From NCBI RefSeq assembly GCF_009796765.1, contig NZ_CP047023.1, positions 5,005,501 through 5,069,500 on the forward strand: a stretch of DNA of 64,000 bases, in the 5' to 3' direction. How positions within the stretch are numbered: position 1 is the stretch's first letter; each line of letters starts with the position of its first letter. Shown here in pieces: positions 1 through 9,169 of this stretch. Under the pieces are notes generated by a model. It was not told the DNA's origin, did no database searches, and saw only the letters and a program-made list of their open reading frames with translations. Both the position numbers and the translations under genes were made by a program. The stretch is from Paraglaciecola sp. L3A3 (GTDB taxonomy: Bacteria > Pseudomonadota > Gammaproteobacteria > Enterobacterales > Alteromonadaceae).

Positions 1-124
1 GACTTGATTCGCAACTCGCTTTATTTAGATATATTAATGACCGCTTAGAACCGAAGCACGGCTTAATCTGCCAAACTAATATTTAGGTACCATACTTATA
101 TCTCCGTTAAATAGGAGAACTTTC

Positions 125-748
125 ATGTATGCCTTAACCATTTATGTTCCCAAAGAACCTTGGAACAAAAATAAACTTATTGGACAGAAGCTACCGCTCA
201 AACTTCAACAAATTTGGTCTATTCGAATACGGTTAGAACTATCCAACAAGACAAGAGACCTAGCACTTTTTAATCTGGCAATAGACAGCAAGTTGCGTGG
301 TTGCGATCTCGTCGCATTGCTGGTCAGAGATGTTTGTCGTGGCAATATTATCCAATCTCGAGCAATTGTTGTTCAGAAGAAAACACAGCAACCCGTTCAG
401 TTTGAGATAACTGAAAATACCAGAAAATCTATTTCAGAATTGATTGCCACACAAAACCTAAGTCCAAACGATTACTTGTTCAAATCGAGAGCCAAGCCCT
501 CAGACCATATTTCTACGAGGCAATATGGCAGAATTGTTGGTAATTGGGTTGATTCAATTGGTTTGGACAAAACTCAATATGGCACGCATTCGATGCGACG
601 AACAAAGCCATCACTCATTTATAAGAAGACGAAGAACTTAAGAGCTTGTCAGTTATTGCTTGGGCATCGAAAACTTGAAAGTACCGTTAGATATTTGGGT
701 ATAGAAGTTGATGATGCACTTGAAGTGTCTGAAAGTATTGATGCGTAG
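125..748 (+). CDS. Short tyrosine recombinase (catalytic domain only)
   Basis: 207 residues, starting at an ATG with a good ribosome binding site (AGGAGA, 7 nt upstream). The complete catalytic set of the phage integrase family is visible: R58 in SKLRG, lysines near 85, H155-x-x-R158 in THSMRR, H181 in LLGHRK and the nucleophile Y190 in VRYLG. The N-terminal core-binding domain of typical 350-400-residue integrases is missing. Short integrase-like proteins of this kind are found as stand-alone genes in islands of marine gammaproteobacteria. It may be active as it stands or be a helper. DNA strand cleavage and rejoining is the expected activity; the target site is unknown. Confidence 0.8.
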   Translation: MYALTIYVPKEPWNKNKLIGQKLPLKLQQIWSIRIRLELSNKTRDLALFNLAIDSKLRGCDLVALLVRDVCRGNIIQSRAIVVQKKTQQPVQFEITENTRKSISELIATQNLSPNDYLFKSRAKPSDHISTRQYGRIVGNWVDSIGLDKTQYGTHSMRRTKPSLIYKKTKNLRACQLLLGHRKLESTVRYLGIEVDDALEVSESIDA

Positions 749-1075
749 CTAGATAGCCAAAGGACTGTATATCCTTTGGCAAGTTCTATCGTAAACAGGA
801 AGTCGAGTTGTAATCACTTGGGCTTGGTTGTGTAGTGGTAGACATTAGCCACAGGCTTACTAATAATCTAAAATTACTGTAAAGCAGCTTTTCAGAGCGA
901 CGAAGAAATATTGGGTGAAAGTAACATATGTAAGCCTACTTAGTATGAATCAAGTATATATTCGAATCAGAGATATCCATTGCAATTAGAGGATAAGGCG
1001 CTAGTCTGGATATTTATTTAATAATAAATATCCAACAATATTAAATAGCAATGATGCTAAGGAAGGTAACCACTT
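749..1075. other. Gene-free stretch, no clear feature
   Basis: 327 bases between the short recombinase and the 585-residue protein. It is AT-rich. I see D-arm-like (around 836-846) and T-loop-like (around 960-967) words, but they are too far apart and lack acceptor-stem pairing, so no tRNA is called. The last 15 bases hold the AAGGAAGG ribosome binding site of the next gene. Otherwise I see nothing. Confidence 0.5.
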
Positions 1076-2833
1076 ATGAATCAAGATTGGCTTCTCCAAA
1101 AAAAAGAGACCCGACGGACCTTTTCTAATTCAACTTGGGTTCCTTTGAGAGCCTCTTGCGATAACGAAAAAGGTAACGTTAAAAATATAGGTTATATTAA
1201 CGAGTTTTTCGGGTGCGGTTCTGTTGCATTTACACCGGAGCATCGTGAAGCCGCTGAAAAATTAAGTTGGAGTGATATTGGAATTGGTTGTAGTGCTCAA
1301 CCCTATGCTTACGACGATGGTTATTATTCTTCTATTGAACAGTATCAATTGAATGATAAAGAGCCGATCGGAATTCACCTTGTCTTTGAACATCCTCAAC
1401 CAGTAATTGGCGGAAATCTATGGCTATTGAATCCTGACTTAGTTGTTGCGCTTCGCCTTATAAAAGAGGGAAATAACTGGGTAAGACCAGAAGAGAATTT
1501 CGTTGTGGTAGCACGAGAAACGCTAGACGCAGAAGGTAAGCAGAAGCTAATTGAGATTAAGAGAGAGTACCTTCTCGACTATTTAGCTGCTAGAAATATG
1601 TCACTAAGGCTCTCTTACTACCGTCAAAGAGTGGAAAATATAGCCTCTCTTGACTCTAGTGAATATGCTAGCTTGGAAAACTATCAAGAAGAGCGAGACA
1701 ACGGTCGATTTGAATTATTAATTCGTGGTGTAAATGATGTTTTTGGGGGGCGTTGGGCTATGTTTCGTACCTGGCGCACTGATGTTGATGAAGATGACGA
1801 CGCGCCTGTAATGGGGCCAGAAACAAACGACAATATTGATCATGAAAGCTCCGAGGGAAATAGTGGTGACTATGAGGGTGTGCGGGTGGAAGGTGAGTTT
1901 TGGAGGGATGAGTGGATTGAGCATCAAGGAATAAGTAAGCGGGTTAGAGGAGATGCAGACAAAAATCTACCTCAATATATAGTTGAAACCGATAGTACGC
2001 GTATGCCCTCTACTGAATTAAACAATGAAGATGTTGGTAGATGGCTGTGGTTTCGCTCAGGTATTATAAATGAACTTCTCGGCCTTCGTGGCTTTTCCCT
2101 TAAGTGGTGTACGGCAGAAACAGGGAAAATTCAATCCACATCTGGATATTCAATTCACTTCGGAATAAATTCTTCTGATCTAGTCACTGTTTATGCTTAT
2201 GACGTTGCTCGTCTTCCTGCATGGGAACAGTATTTATGGGCAGCTCAAAATGTAGTCCCTGATGGAAAGGTTTCAAACGAACTCTTAGCCTCACAAGTGA
2301 AAGCTCAGCCAGCATCTACACATGCTGTCGAGGAGCTTCTTTTCAAGGTCATGGGTATGCTTGAGGACGGGTTTCAACAAGAGTTCAACGTTGTTCTTTA
2401 CTTGCACGACCTAGATCGCTTAGAAGCTATGAAGCAAATATCTCGCTTCGCAAGCACGGATCAAGTATCACTGCTGAGATTGGCAAAAGAGCTCGTTCGT
2501 GTTTTTTCAGATCGGCTTGATGTTCGTGAACTTCGCAAACTATCAACACACCGAAATAAGGAAAAACTGGCGTCAAATAAGCTCCTACAAGATGTGCTAG
2601 CTCAGAAAGTTGGCATTGATAAAGCTCGTGAAGTATTTGGACCGCTTGTAGGTGCCTATGATATGCGAGTAGGTGATGCTCACCCTACTAGCTCGAATAT
2701 TGGAGATGCTTTGAAACTTGCAGGAATTGACGAAAATAAATCATTTTTAAGGCAAGGAGAGCAACTGATTTCCAATTTTGGCCGATCAATATGGTTAGTT
2801 GGCAAGTTGCTGTTTGAAAAACCTCAAGAGTGA
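1076..2833 (+). CDS. Unknown 585-residue island protein with HEPN-like motif
   Basis: I do not recognise the family. The start is supported by AAGGAAGG 7-8 nt before the ATG. The protein is soluble, without signal peptide or membrane segments. The middle (about residues 235-275) is acidic and low in complexity, suggesting two domains joined by a linker. Near the C-terminus R531-VGDA-H536 fits the R-x4-6-H signature of HEPN RNases, with an Asp two residues before the His. HEPN proteins are frequent in defence and toxin-antitoxin loci, and the gene sits in an integrase-rich island. A defence role is inference only. It stands alone, with about 300 non-coding bases on each side. Confidence 0.7.
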   Translation: MNQDWLLQKKETRRTFSNSTWVPLRASCDNEKGNVKNIGYINEFFGCGSVAFTPEHREAAEKLSWSDIGIGCSAQPYAYDDGYYSSIEQYQLNDKEPIGIHLVFEHPQPVIGGNLWLLNPDLVVALRLIKEGNNWVRPEENFVVVARETLDAEGKQKLIEIKREYLLDYLAARNMSLRLSYYRQRVENIASLDSSEYASLENYQEERDNGRFELLIRGVNDVFGGRWAMFRTWRTDVDEDDDAPVMGPETNDNIDHESSEGNSGDYEGVRVEGEFWRDEWIEHQGISKRVRGDADKNLPQYIVETDSTRMPSTELNNEDVGRWLWFRSGIINELLGLRGFSLKWCTAETGKIQSTSGYSIHFGINSSDLVTVYAYDVARLPAWEQYLWAAQNVVPDGKVSNELLASQVKAQPASTHAVEELLFKVMGMLEDGFQQEFNVVLYLHDLDRLEAMKQISRFASTDQVSLLRLAKELVRVFSDRLDVRELRKLSTHRNKEKLASNKLLQDVLAQKVGIDKAREVFGPLVGAYDMRVGDAHPTSSNIGDALKLAGIDENKSFLRQGEQLISNFGRSIWLVGKLLFEKPQE

Positions 2834-2917
2834 GCTGTCAATCAACTTTTTAACTGTATTCCTACAACACTAAGAGCGCGGCATTCACTGAAGTTAGGAA
2901 TTGGATAGACATCAATT

Positions 2918-3061
2918 ATGAAAGGAACGCTGACTTTAATTCGCTCAGGCAGTTTGAAAAACCATATTTTGCCATTCAACCTGTTAAGTTATTTAGTCCG
3001 CTTTGGGCGTGAAGCCGAAGTTACTATCAATAAGCTATGGATGATCAATATTGGCACTTAA
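2918..3061 (+). CDS. Possible 47-residue small protein
   Basis: A short frame inside the 311-base gap after the 585-residue gene. It starts with ATG at 2918 (MKGTLTLIRSGSLKN) and ends at TAA. No strong ribosome binding site is seen (a weak AGG lies upstream). It could equally be the remnant of a longer gene or random. No function can be given. Apart from this and the terminator at 3097-3122 the gap holds nothing obvious. Confidence 0.2.
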   Translation: MKGTLTLIRSGSLKNHILPFNLLSYLVRFGREAEVTINKLWMINIGT

Positions 3062-3096
3062 GAGATTAAATAAGTTTCTATGCTTTAGTTTTAGAC

Positions 3097-3122
3097 AAAA
3101 AAGCGAGCCAATTGGCTCGCTA
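3097..3122 (-). terminator. Rho-independent terminator of the 3145-3834 gene pair
   Basis: A perfect 20-bp palindrome (AGCGAGCCAA with its complement, 3102-3121) is followed on the minus strand by a run of six T. It lies 23 bases beyond the stop codon of the minus-strand gene ending at 3145. Confidence 0.8.
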
Positions 3123-3144
3123 ATAAGTTATAGCTTTTTCAAGC

Positions 3145-3546
3145 TTAGATGTTTTCTAATTTATTAAGCCATTGCGATTCAGCAACTTCAAAATAGCTTG
3201 ATGGTTCGATTAGAAATACGTCTTCAAATTCATCTGCGAATAATTCACAAAACGAACGTATGTCGTCAATATGTATCAATAGTAAAGCTATCATGTCTAT
3301 GTCTGCTAAGTATTTTGAGTCAAACTCAGTATGACTATTCAACAAAGATTGACTGATACTCACGCCTAAGCTTCGGCCAGCAGAGTCTCTATGTAAATAG
3401 ATGTACTGCTCAAAACTCAGTTCCATTTCATCATTATCTGAAGTTTTTACGTTAGCTAATAAAAGAATGGTACTGCTGTCATTCCAAGGGCTTTTTGATG
3501 CTCTTTTGTATTCGCGTATAAATTGTGAAGTTGTTTTGTCGCTCAT
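3145..3546 (-). CDS. Hypothetical island protein
   Basis: I chose the ATG at 3546 (MSDKTTSQF) because AGGAAA lies 8 nt before it; an upstream ATG at 3576 would add ten residues without such a site. About 133 residues, acidic, soluble. The centre (DIDMIALLLIHIDDIRSFCELF) looks like an amphipathic helix pair. I do not recognise a family. It lies 33 bases downstream of the 84-residue gene and both share the terminator at 3097-3122, so they are probably one small operon. Confidence 0.55.
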   Translation of the reverse strand: MSDKTTSQFIREYKRASKSPWNDSSTILLLANVKTSDNDEMELSFEQYIYLHRDSAGRSLGVSISQSLLNSHTEFDSKYLADIDMIALLLIHIDDIRSFCELFADEFEDVFLIEPSSYFEVAESQWLNKLENI

Positions 3547-3579
3547 TTTTAATTTCCTAGTTGATGTCTTCAACATTAA

Positions 3580-3834
3580 CTAGAACGGTAGTGGGGAGAA
3601 TTCAGGCGAGTAGTGATATTCAATCAACTTATCAATCAGTTTTAACCTTTGCTCTTCATCATTTTCGAGTAGTAATAAACGGATAATGAGATGTGTTGAA
3701 TCAGTCTCTATGATACTCGTCAAATCAAGGGGAAATGGGGTTTCTAGTGTATTTTGTTTTTGTGTTACTCGGTCTAAGAGTAGTTTGCAGATAATCGTAA
3801 CTCTCTTTTCCATTTTTTTCGAATAATGAAGCAT
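3580..3834 (-). CDS. Hypothetical small island protein
   Basis: 84 residues, starting at ATG 3834, preceded by GGAA at 5-6 nt; an alternative ATG lies at 3813. It looks helical and soluble, with leucine-rich stretches (IIRLLLLEN, LKLIDKLIEY). No family recognised. It is the first gene of a two-gene minus-strand operon with the 133-residue protein downstream. The genes lie between recombinases, so they are probable island cargo. Confidence 0.5.
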   Translation of the reverse strand: MLHYSKKMEKRVTIICKLLLDRVTQKQNTLETPFPLDLTSIIETDSTHLIIRLLLLENDEEQRLKLIDKLIEYHYSPEFSPLPF

Positions 3835-3966
3835 GCTGTTTTCCGTATTATTGTTTAAAAAACTAAATACATACGTTTAATACGAATTTTTTGAATCTAC
3901 CTCATAAATAGTTCGCATCGTTTGGTGTTACTTCAAATTGAGTACAATCAATTAGGAGTAAGAAAA

Positions 3967-4308
3967 ATGTTGAATTCTATTAATAGTGGTAATAGGTGCA
4001 CACAAAGGTGTGAGCCAGAAATGTTGGTGCTATACAAGTCAGAAGACAAACTAGACAAAATAGTGCTACACAAAAGTTTGGAAGGGCAGTGTGAATATGT
4101 AATGTTATCGAAAAATATGGTGACGCATTGTGAATACTGTAATCCACTGGGCAGCAATATTTTATTTATGAATCAATATCGCTTACTCAGTCGATATAAA
4201 GCTCAAATAGAGCGATATATCAAACTTCAGGACACAAAGCAGTTATTTAACATGATAGTTGGTATTGAGTTAAACGCGTTTTTATCTCAATTTGAAGGGA
4301 AATGTTAA
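3967..4308 (+). CDS. Hypothetical cysteine-containing small protein
   Basis: 113 residues from the ATG at 3967, which has AGGAG 8 nt upstream. A start at 3922 in the same frame has no ribosome binding site and is rejected. Seven cysteines, including C-x3-C near residues 11-15 and the paired CEYV / CEYC words in the middle, hint at a metal site, but no known zinc motif is complete. The gene ends 9 bases before a strong terminator. It is divergent from the 3580-3834 gene with a short shared promoter region. Function unknown. Confidence 0.55.
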   Translation: MLNSINSGNRCTQRCEPEMLVLYKSEDKLDKIVLHKSLEGQCEYVMLSKNMVTHCEYCNPLGSNILFMNQYRLLSRYKAQIERYIKLQDTKQLFNMIVGIELNAFLSQFEGKC

Positions 4309-4317
4309 ACCATTATT

Positions 4318-4344
4318 AAGCCGGCACTAGCCGGCTTTTTTTTT
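4318..4344 (+). terminator. Rho-independent terminator
   Basis: Stem GCCGGC (4320-4325) and its complement GCCGGC (4330-4335), ACTA loop, then nine T. It closes the 113-residue gene. Confidence 0.9.
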
Positions 4345-4587
4345 AATTTTTTTTTGCGTGTTTTTGATTTTTAATTTGTCTATATAAAACAATGACTTAT
4401 ATTTTATTTTTTATGATTAACAGCAAAAACCAAGCATAATCCATTTTTCTTGAAAAAAAATATATGTGGAAAATATCACGTCGACTTCAATTGTAAAAAA
4501 GAACCTCGACATGACAGCTATAATCTTCTTAAAAGAACTTATTAATAAGCACAGGAAAGCAGGTGAATATTTAGCGAATTTACTTAA

Positions 4588-6219
4588 ATGGTAAATTTGG
4601 AACCTGTTAAACAAGAGCTATCGAACAATATCCCCAGTAAATATAAATTGTGGGACTCGAATCATGTTGCGAATATCTTTGAAATTGAGCCTGTAGTAGT
4701 CGTTGAGTGGGCTGAAGAAGGTATGTTGGCAGGAACATACTCAAAATTAAAAAATGAATGGTATTTTTTTCCTAAGGCGATTCAGGCGTTCTTCAATAAA
4801 AGTGATGCAGGGTGTGAAGTCGCCACTCAAATTGATACTTCTAAAAAAGACTCTAATGTATTTCCACAAACATTACAAAAGCCAATAGAAAATATACCTG
4901 TTTCCAATCAAAGTAATGAAACAAATATTAAGACTCTAGAAGCTGAGGAGTTATGCCGTAAGGAATATCTCGATATAGTTACTGCAAAAATAAGTGAATA
5001 TGACGCTGCTAATAAAACGAAAAAAACTAAACTTATTAATAGTGGATTATCGCAAATACAAGGCGGAAATCAGCGCAAAACTGTGACCTACGTAGAGACT
5101 TTCAATCTGAATGTAACTGAAGTCAAAAAAGGAGCCCCATCACAGGGCTTTAGACTGGATCTTAGAAAACAGACACCAATAAATATTAGACTAAAGCGCA
5201 TATTCAATAACCAGAGCAGAATCAGGATCGAAGGAAAAACAGAGAAAGAAGCCAAGATTGCAGCCAATAAATTGATAGGTGAAAAGTCAAATTTGATGAA
5301 TATTAATCTGTTGGATTATGTAGAAGGAAAAACACTTTTGGATGGTCTGATTACGGGGTTCAAAACAAATAAAATATCTACAAGCAAGACTGTAGATGAA
5401 ATGAATAGAGATGTTGCTCTTTTACAATTTATAGCCGGCTTCGTACCATTAAAATTATTTAATGACGACTTTGTTTTAGATATCATTCTATGCTTCAAAG
5501 AAGCTAGCTCAAACCTATCCTCTTCAACTATAAATAAGTTCTGCTGTGAATTAAGAAAGACACTTCAACTATGCTACGAGCGAAGCTGGATAGAAAAAGT
5601 TCCGAATATACCCAGTTTTCAATCTGGCGGTCGTCAATTCATTGATATTAATAAAGAGAAGTTTGCGGTGTTCACAGATACATATTCTCAATTATGCTCT
5701 GAAAAAAGCACTGATAAATTATTTAGTTATCATTACCACAATACTTGTTTAAAATTATTCAGATATAGTGGGATGCGAAAAGCTAACTTATTCGAAATGA
5801 AAATTTCAAATATTGACTTTACATACAAAATTTATCGAATACACAGCGCCGAATCTAAAAGTAATATCGATATAGATATCCCTCTTTCAGATAGAGCCAT
5901 GGAAGCTATACAAACTTTACTTGGTGAGCGTAAGCGAGTAGGAATCAAAAGTGATTATTTATTTGCTACACAGTCTGGTAGAAATTCATATCTAATTGAC
6001 AGGCGGTGTTGGAAACTGGCAGTTCAAAAGGCTAAGTTATCAGAAAGACTCTCACCTCATTATTTTAGACATTACTTTTTGACAATGATAATAAGAAATG
6101 GTGGTTCAATAAGTGATGCTAAGATCGCTGGCGGCTTTAAAACCACAAGAGCACTGAAAAAATATTTACACGTCAAAGTGACTTCTGGTAGCACCAATAT
6201 GGTAAATAGTGTTGAGTAA
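4588..6219 (+). CDS. Tyrosine recombinase with N-terminal helix-turn-helix region
   Basis: 543 residues. Residues about 18-70 (LWDSNHVANIFEI ... WYFFPKAIQAFF) look like an excisionase-type winged helix that reads a binding site. After a linker comes an integrase core with R397 (SGMRKAN), K in the ESKSN turn and H491-YF-R494-H (HYFRHY). The nucleophile is Y526 (KKYLHV). The second His/Trp position reads GGF instead of GH or GW, a substitution that could lower activity. The start ATG has only a weak ribosome binding site. It lies 76 bases before the next integrase in the same direction and may work with it. Confidence 0.75.
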   Translation: MVNLEPVKQELSNNIPSKYKLWDSNHVANIFEIEPVVVVEWAEEGMLAGTYSKLKNEWYFFPKAIQAFFNKSDAGCEVATQIDTSKKDSNVFPQTLQKPIENIPVSNQSNETNIKTLEAEELCRKEYLDIVTAKISEYDAANKTKKTKLINSGLSQIQGGNQRKTVTYVETFNLNVTEVKKGAPSQGFRLDLRKQTPINIRLKRIFNNQSRIRIEGKTEKEAKIAANKLIGEKSNLMNINLLDYVEGKTLLDGLITGFKTNKISTSKTVDEMNRDVALLQFIAGFVPLKLFNDDFVLDIILCFKEASSNLSSSTINKFCCELRKTLQLCYERSWIEKVPNIPSFQSGGRQFIDINKEKFAVFTDTYSQLCSEKSTDKLFSYHYHNTCLKLFRYSGMRKANLFEMKISNIDFTYKIYRIHSAESKSNIDIDIPLSDRAMEAIQTLLGERKRVGIKSDYLFATQSGRNSYLIDRRCWKLAVQKAKLSERLSPHYFRHYFLTMIIRNGGSISDAKIAGGFKTTRALKKYLHVKVTSGSTNMVNSVE

Positions 6220-6295
6220 AAAATAGCTGGCTAAAGTTGTTTCTATCATTAGAGTAAGAAGATATATACGATAAAATGATTGAGTCGGTGGATCA

Positions 6296-7573
6296 ATGCT
6301 CTACAAAAAAGATAACTCCAAATACTGGTATACCAAATTTGAACTTTCATTTGGTGGGAAATTAAATAAAGTAAACCGTAGCACAAGAGAAACCTCAAAA
6401 ATTAAGGCGCTCGCCTTTGAACAAAATCTTAGAATCGAAATATGGGATAAACTGACCCTCGAAGAGAAAAACATTGGCTCTTGGAAAGAAGCTGCCTTTT
6501 TATATTTAGATTCGAGACAATCTAATAAGACAATTGCCAGTAAGCAAAATAAGTTGGATTGGTGGGAAAAGTGCCTACCTTCAATAATTCTTTCTTCTAT
6601 CGATGCTCAATCGATCATGCTAACAATTGCTAAGCGCACAGATATTGGTTTAGCCACAAAAAATCGATATTTAGCTGAGATAAAATCGTTTCTTTCATTT
6701 GTTCATAAAGAGCTTGGTTGGATCGAAAAAACACCTCATATAAAGATTTATAAGGAATATGAGCGATCTTTTTACAAGTTATCTGACAATGATGTAGATA
6801 GCCTCATTAAACACTCTCCTCTCTTTTTAAAGCCCATAATTATATTTGCGTTAAATACTGGGCTACGTGCATCGAATATCACACAGCTGAGATGGGATAT
6901 GGTTGATTTAAGCACTAGGACGCTTTCAATTCATGGAACACAGCATAAAAGTGGTGCTTCTATCAGACAGCCATTTAACAGAGTAGTAGAGTTATTATTG
7001 CTTAAGTTACATGAATCAAAATCGAATCAATATGTATTCTTAAATGCAAACCAAAGCCCCATCAAGGATTTAAACCGAAGATTGTGGGGCAAAGTATGCG
7101 ATAAATCTGGATTGAAAGGATTAAGGTTTCATGATTTAAGACACAATTGGGCCTCTAGGCATGCAGAGAGCGGGACTGATGTATTGGCAATCAAAGAGTT
7201 GGGTGGATGGAAAACATTAGAAATGGTTCAGCGCTACACGCACCCATCTATGGAATATTTGAGCGTACAATCAAATAATATAATTAAGCAAGACGCTGTG
7301 CCAAATGATGAAGAAATTACTGTTTGTGACGAAAAATCGTCACACCTGGTGGTTTTAGATAAGATTTCTATAGTAAAAGACAAGGCCCAGAAATGGAAAA
7401 ACCTGATAAGTTTCAATAACTTATCAGGTTTAAAATGTGGTGCCCAGACTCGGGATCGAACCAAGGACACGAGGATTTTCAATCCTCTGCTCTACCAACT
7501 GAGCTATCTGGGCTTCAACTTACAAGTTTTTGTCTTAAAGACTTATTCTTGCTTCGTTGTGGGTGCGTATTAA
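6296..7573 (+). CDS. Phage-type integrase reading through tRNA-Phe
   Basis: 425 residues. A SAM-like core-binding domain (about 70-165) is followed by the catalytic domain: R191 (TGLRAS), K near 220, H279-DL-R282 (HDLRHN), GGWK around 305 and Y314 (QRYTHP). This is the full set for an active integrase, with Trp in the second His position as in many family members. The last ~45 residues are encoded by the complement of the tRNA-Phe gene (GAQTRDRTKDTRIFNP), so the frame crosses the attachment site and ends in host sequence. It probably integrates the island at tRNA-Phe. Confidence 0.85.
   Translation: MLYKKDNSKYWYTKFELSFGGKLNKVNRSTRETSKIKALAFEQNLRIEIWDKLTLEEKNIGSWKEAAFLYLDSRQSNKTIASKQNKLDWWEKCLPSIILSSIDAQSIMLTIAKRTDIGLATKNRYLAEIKSFLSFVHKELGWIEKTPHIKIYKEYERSFYKLSDNDVDSLIKHSPLFLKPIIIFALNTGLRASNITQLRWDMVDLSTRTLSIHGTQHKSGASIRQPFNRVVELLLLKLHESKSNQYVFLNANQSPIKDLNRRLWGKVCDKSGLKGLRFHDLRHNWASRHAESGTDVLAIKELGGWKTLEMVQRYTHPSMEYLSVQSNNIIKQDAVPNDEEITVCDEKSSHLVVLDKISIVKDKAQKWKNLISFNNLSGLKCGAQTRDRTKDTRIFNPLLYQLSYLGFNLQVFVLKTYSCFVVGAY
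7399..7431 (-). terminator. Hairpin behind tRNA-Phe, probable terminator
   Basis: Twelve-bp perfect stem (AAACCTGATAAG, 7399-7410, with its complement 7420-7431) and 9-nt loop, followed on the minus strand by TTTTT. It starts 7 bases beyond the CCA end of tRNA-Phe and lies within the coding sequence of the integrase on the other strand. Confidence 0.75.
7438..7513 (-). tRNA. tRNA-Phe (GAA)
   Basis: 76 bases including an encoded CCA. The acceptor stem GCCCAGA pairs with TCTGGGC; the D arm (TAGCTCAGTTGGTAGAGC), anticodon loop ATTGAAAAT with GAA and T arm (GGTTCGATCC) are all regular. It matches the bacterial tRNA-Phe pattern closely. It marks the border between the island (lower coordinates) and the chromosome core, and its 3' part is the likely attachment site. 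Confidence 0.97.
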
Positions 7574-7674
7574 ACGGATTTAGGCCATTCAAGTCAACAC
7601 CTTTTTTAGCTATTTTTACTGTTTGCTTATAGATTGAGCAAAAACAGCCTAAAAATTGACAAATTTAAAGAATA

Positions 7675-7947
7675 TTAGCTTTTTGGAGGCACATATCCTT
7701 CAATATCTGGCTCTTTATTTTCAAATAAATAGCCCTGCATTTGCTCTTCTAAGAACTTTCTTGCATTGGGTTCCATCATATTTAATTTATTTTCGTTAAT
7801 TAACATGGTTTGTTTAGCTTGCCACTCGGCCCATGCTTCTTTACAAATGTTATCAAAAATCTTTTTACCCAGTTCACCAGGGTAAAGTTGAAAATCTAAG
7901 CCATCGGCTTCTTTTTGTAAGCGTTGGCAAAATACAGTTCTGCTCAT
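7675..7947 (-). CDS. yggX: Fe(II)-trafficking protein YggX
   Basis: 90 residues, the usual length of YggX. The N-terminus [10 protein letters not shown] with the conserved Cys7, the central [15 protein letters not shown] and the C-terminal YVPP are diagnostic. In enterobacteria YggX protects iron-sulfur clusters from oxidative damage. It acts in the cytosol. It follows mutY by 22 bases in the same direction, the standard gammaproteobacterial mutY-yggX operon, and MutY itself carries a 4Fe-4S cluster. It lies directly beside the island junction at tRNA-Phe. Confidence 0.95.
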   Translation of the reverse strand: MSRTVFCQRLQKEADGLDFQLYPGELGKKIFDNICKEAWAEWQAKQTMLINENKLNMMEPNARKFLEEQMQGYLFENKEPDIEGYVPPKS

Positions 7948-7969
7948 GATGTTTATCTAACTTTGGTTG

Positions 7970-9037
7970 TTAAAAATTCTTACTGATTGTACTAAATAGT
8001 TTCTTAGTTGGCGCGGCTAATCCAACATTTTGTGGTGCTAATAAATCAAACCACATTTGAGTGTCTTCCATTACTTGTGTTTGAGGAGCTTGTTTTAGAT
8101 GTAAAACAACAGGGGTAATGTCTAAATGGAAATGACTAAAGGTATGACGAAAATCAGCTAATTCGGTTTGTTGCACATCATCAAAGCCAAGTTTTTCTGC
8201 TTGAGAAATTATTTGTTGTTGTTCATCAACTTCATGAAAACCCCATAATCCGCCCCACAACCCACTTGGAGGACGTTTATAAATAAACACCTGTTGTTGC
8301 CACATTGGAATAAGCATTATAGTGGCTTTAACTGGAATGTCTTTTTTAGGCTTTTTATGGGGTAACTCAGCTTGTCTGCCCTGCACAAATGCTAAACATG
8401 TTTGAGCAAGTGGGCAGTGGTCACAGTCTGGTTTAGAACGGCTACACAGGGTTGCGCCCATATCCATCATAGCTTGGGTATAGTCACCGGTTCGACTAGC
8501 AGGGGTAAGTTGATCGGCGTATTGCCATAATTCTGTTTCAACTTTTTTATTCCCCGGCCAGCCTTCTATAGCAAAATAACGAGCCAATACTCGTTTCACA
8601 TTACCGTCTAAAATGCTGTGGTGTTGATTGCAGGCTAACGAAAGTATCGCACCAGCAGTTGAACGGCCAATACCTGGCAGGGCGATCAGTTGTTCGATTT
8701 GCTCAGGAAATTGCCCTTGGTACTGGTCTCTGATCACTTGTGCCGCTTTTTGTAAATTTCGTGCCCGAGCGTAATAACCTAAACCAGTCCAGTGATGTAG
8801 CACTTCATCTTGTGGCGCATTAGCTAAATCTAGTACGCTGGGGAAAGTTTGCATAAAACGTTGATAATAAGGGATCACAGTTTTAACTTGTGTTTGTTGC
8901 AACATAATTTCAGACACCCAAACTGAATATGGGGTTTTATTAGATTGCCAAGGCAAGTTTTTGCGACCATAAATATCAAACCAATTTAAAACATTTAGGC
9001 TGAAATCGCTATTAATTGTATTTTTATTGATTGGCAC
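7970..9037 (-). CDS. mutY: A/G-specific adenine DNA glycosylase MutY
   Basis: 355 residues. It removes adenine mispaired with 8-oxoguanine in base excision repair. The helix-hairpin-helix region ([13 protein letters not shown], about 119-132), catalytic E43 ([10 protein letters not shown]) and D144 (LDGNVKR) are present. The 4Fe-4S ligands C198-x6-C205-x2-C208-x5-C214 are intact. Residues about 240-350 form the NUDIX-like domain that recognises 8-oxoG ([22 protein letters not shown]). Length and domains are standard. First gene of the mutY-yggX operon. Confidence 0.97.
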   Translation of the reverse strand: MPINKNTINSDFSLNVLNWFDIYGRKNLPWQSNKTPYSVWVSEIMLQQTQVKTVIPYYQRFMQTFPSVLDLANAPQDEVLHHWTGLGYYARARNLQKAAQVIRDQYQGQFPEQIEQLIALPGIGRSTAGAILSLACNQHHSILDGNVKRVLARYFAIEGWPGNKKVETELWQYADQLTPASRTGDYTQAMMDMGATLCSRSKPDCDHCPLAQTCLAFVQGRQAELPHKKPKKDIPVKATIMLIPMWQQQVFIYKRPPSGLWGGLWGFHEVDEQQQIISQAEKLGFDDVQQTELADFRHTFSHFHLDITPVVLHLKQAPQTQVMEDTQMWFDLLAPQNVGLAAPTKKLFSTISKNF

Positions 9038-9169
9038 AGAATTGATTACTTTGCGCTTATGATAATTAACCGGATAATACCTGATTAAATATTAATATCG
9101 ATACTCATAAAAATAATTGCCCATATAACCAAAAAAATTATTTATGAGGAGCTCGCAGCGGAGAAGAAA

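Larger units (their letters stand above)
1..7437. mobile_element. Integrative island (right part) at tRNA-Phe
   Basis: The stretch left of the tRNA-Phe gene carries three tyrosine recombinase genes (125-748, 4588-6219, 6296-7573), an AT-rich composition and only orphan genes in between, while typical chromosomal genes (yggX, mutY) begin right after the tRNA. The last integrase runs into the 3' end of the tRNA, the usual geometry of an element integrated at a tRNA. The left end and the second copy of the attachment sequence are not in the window; I saw no second copy of the tRNA-Phe 3' half here. Whether this is one element or several nested ones cannot be told. Confidence 0.65.

Noticed and set aside
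831..980. tRNA-like words (GTGTAGTGGTAGAC and TTCGAATC)
   Set aside because: They are over 110 bases apart and I could form no acceptor or anticodon stem; a split tRNA is not supported.
1..7437. Second copy of the tRNA-Phe attachment sequence
   Set aside because: None seen by eye in the window; the left end must be outside.
7435..7632. 65-residue plus-strand frame starting in tRNA-Phe
   Set aside because: Antisense of the tRNA in another frame; no ribosome binding site, no homology recognised.
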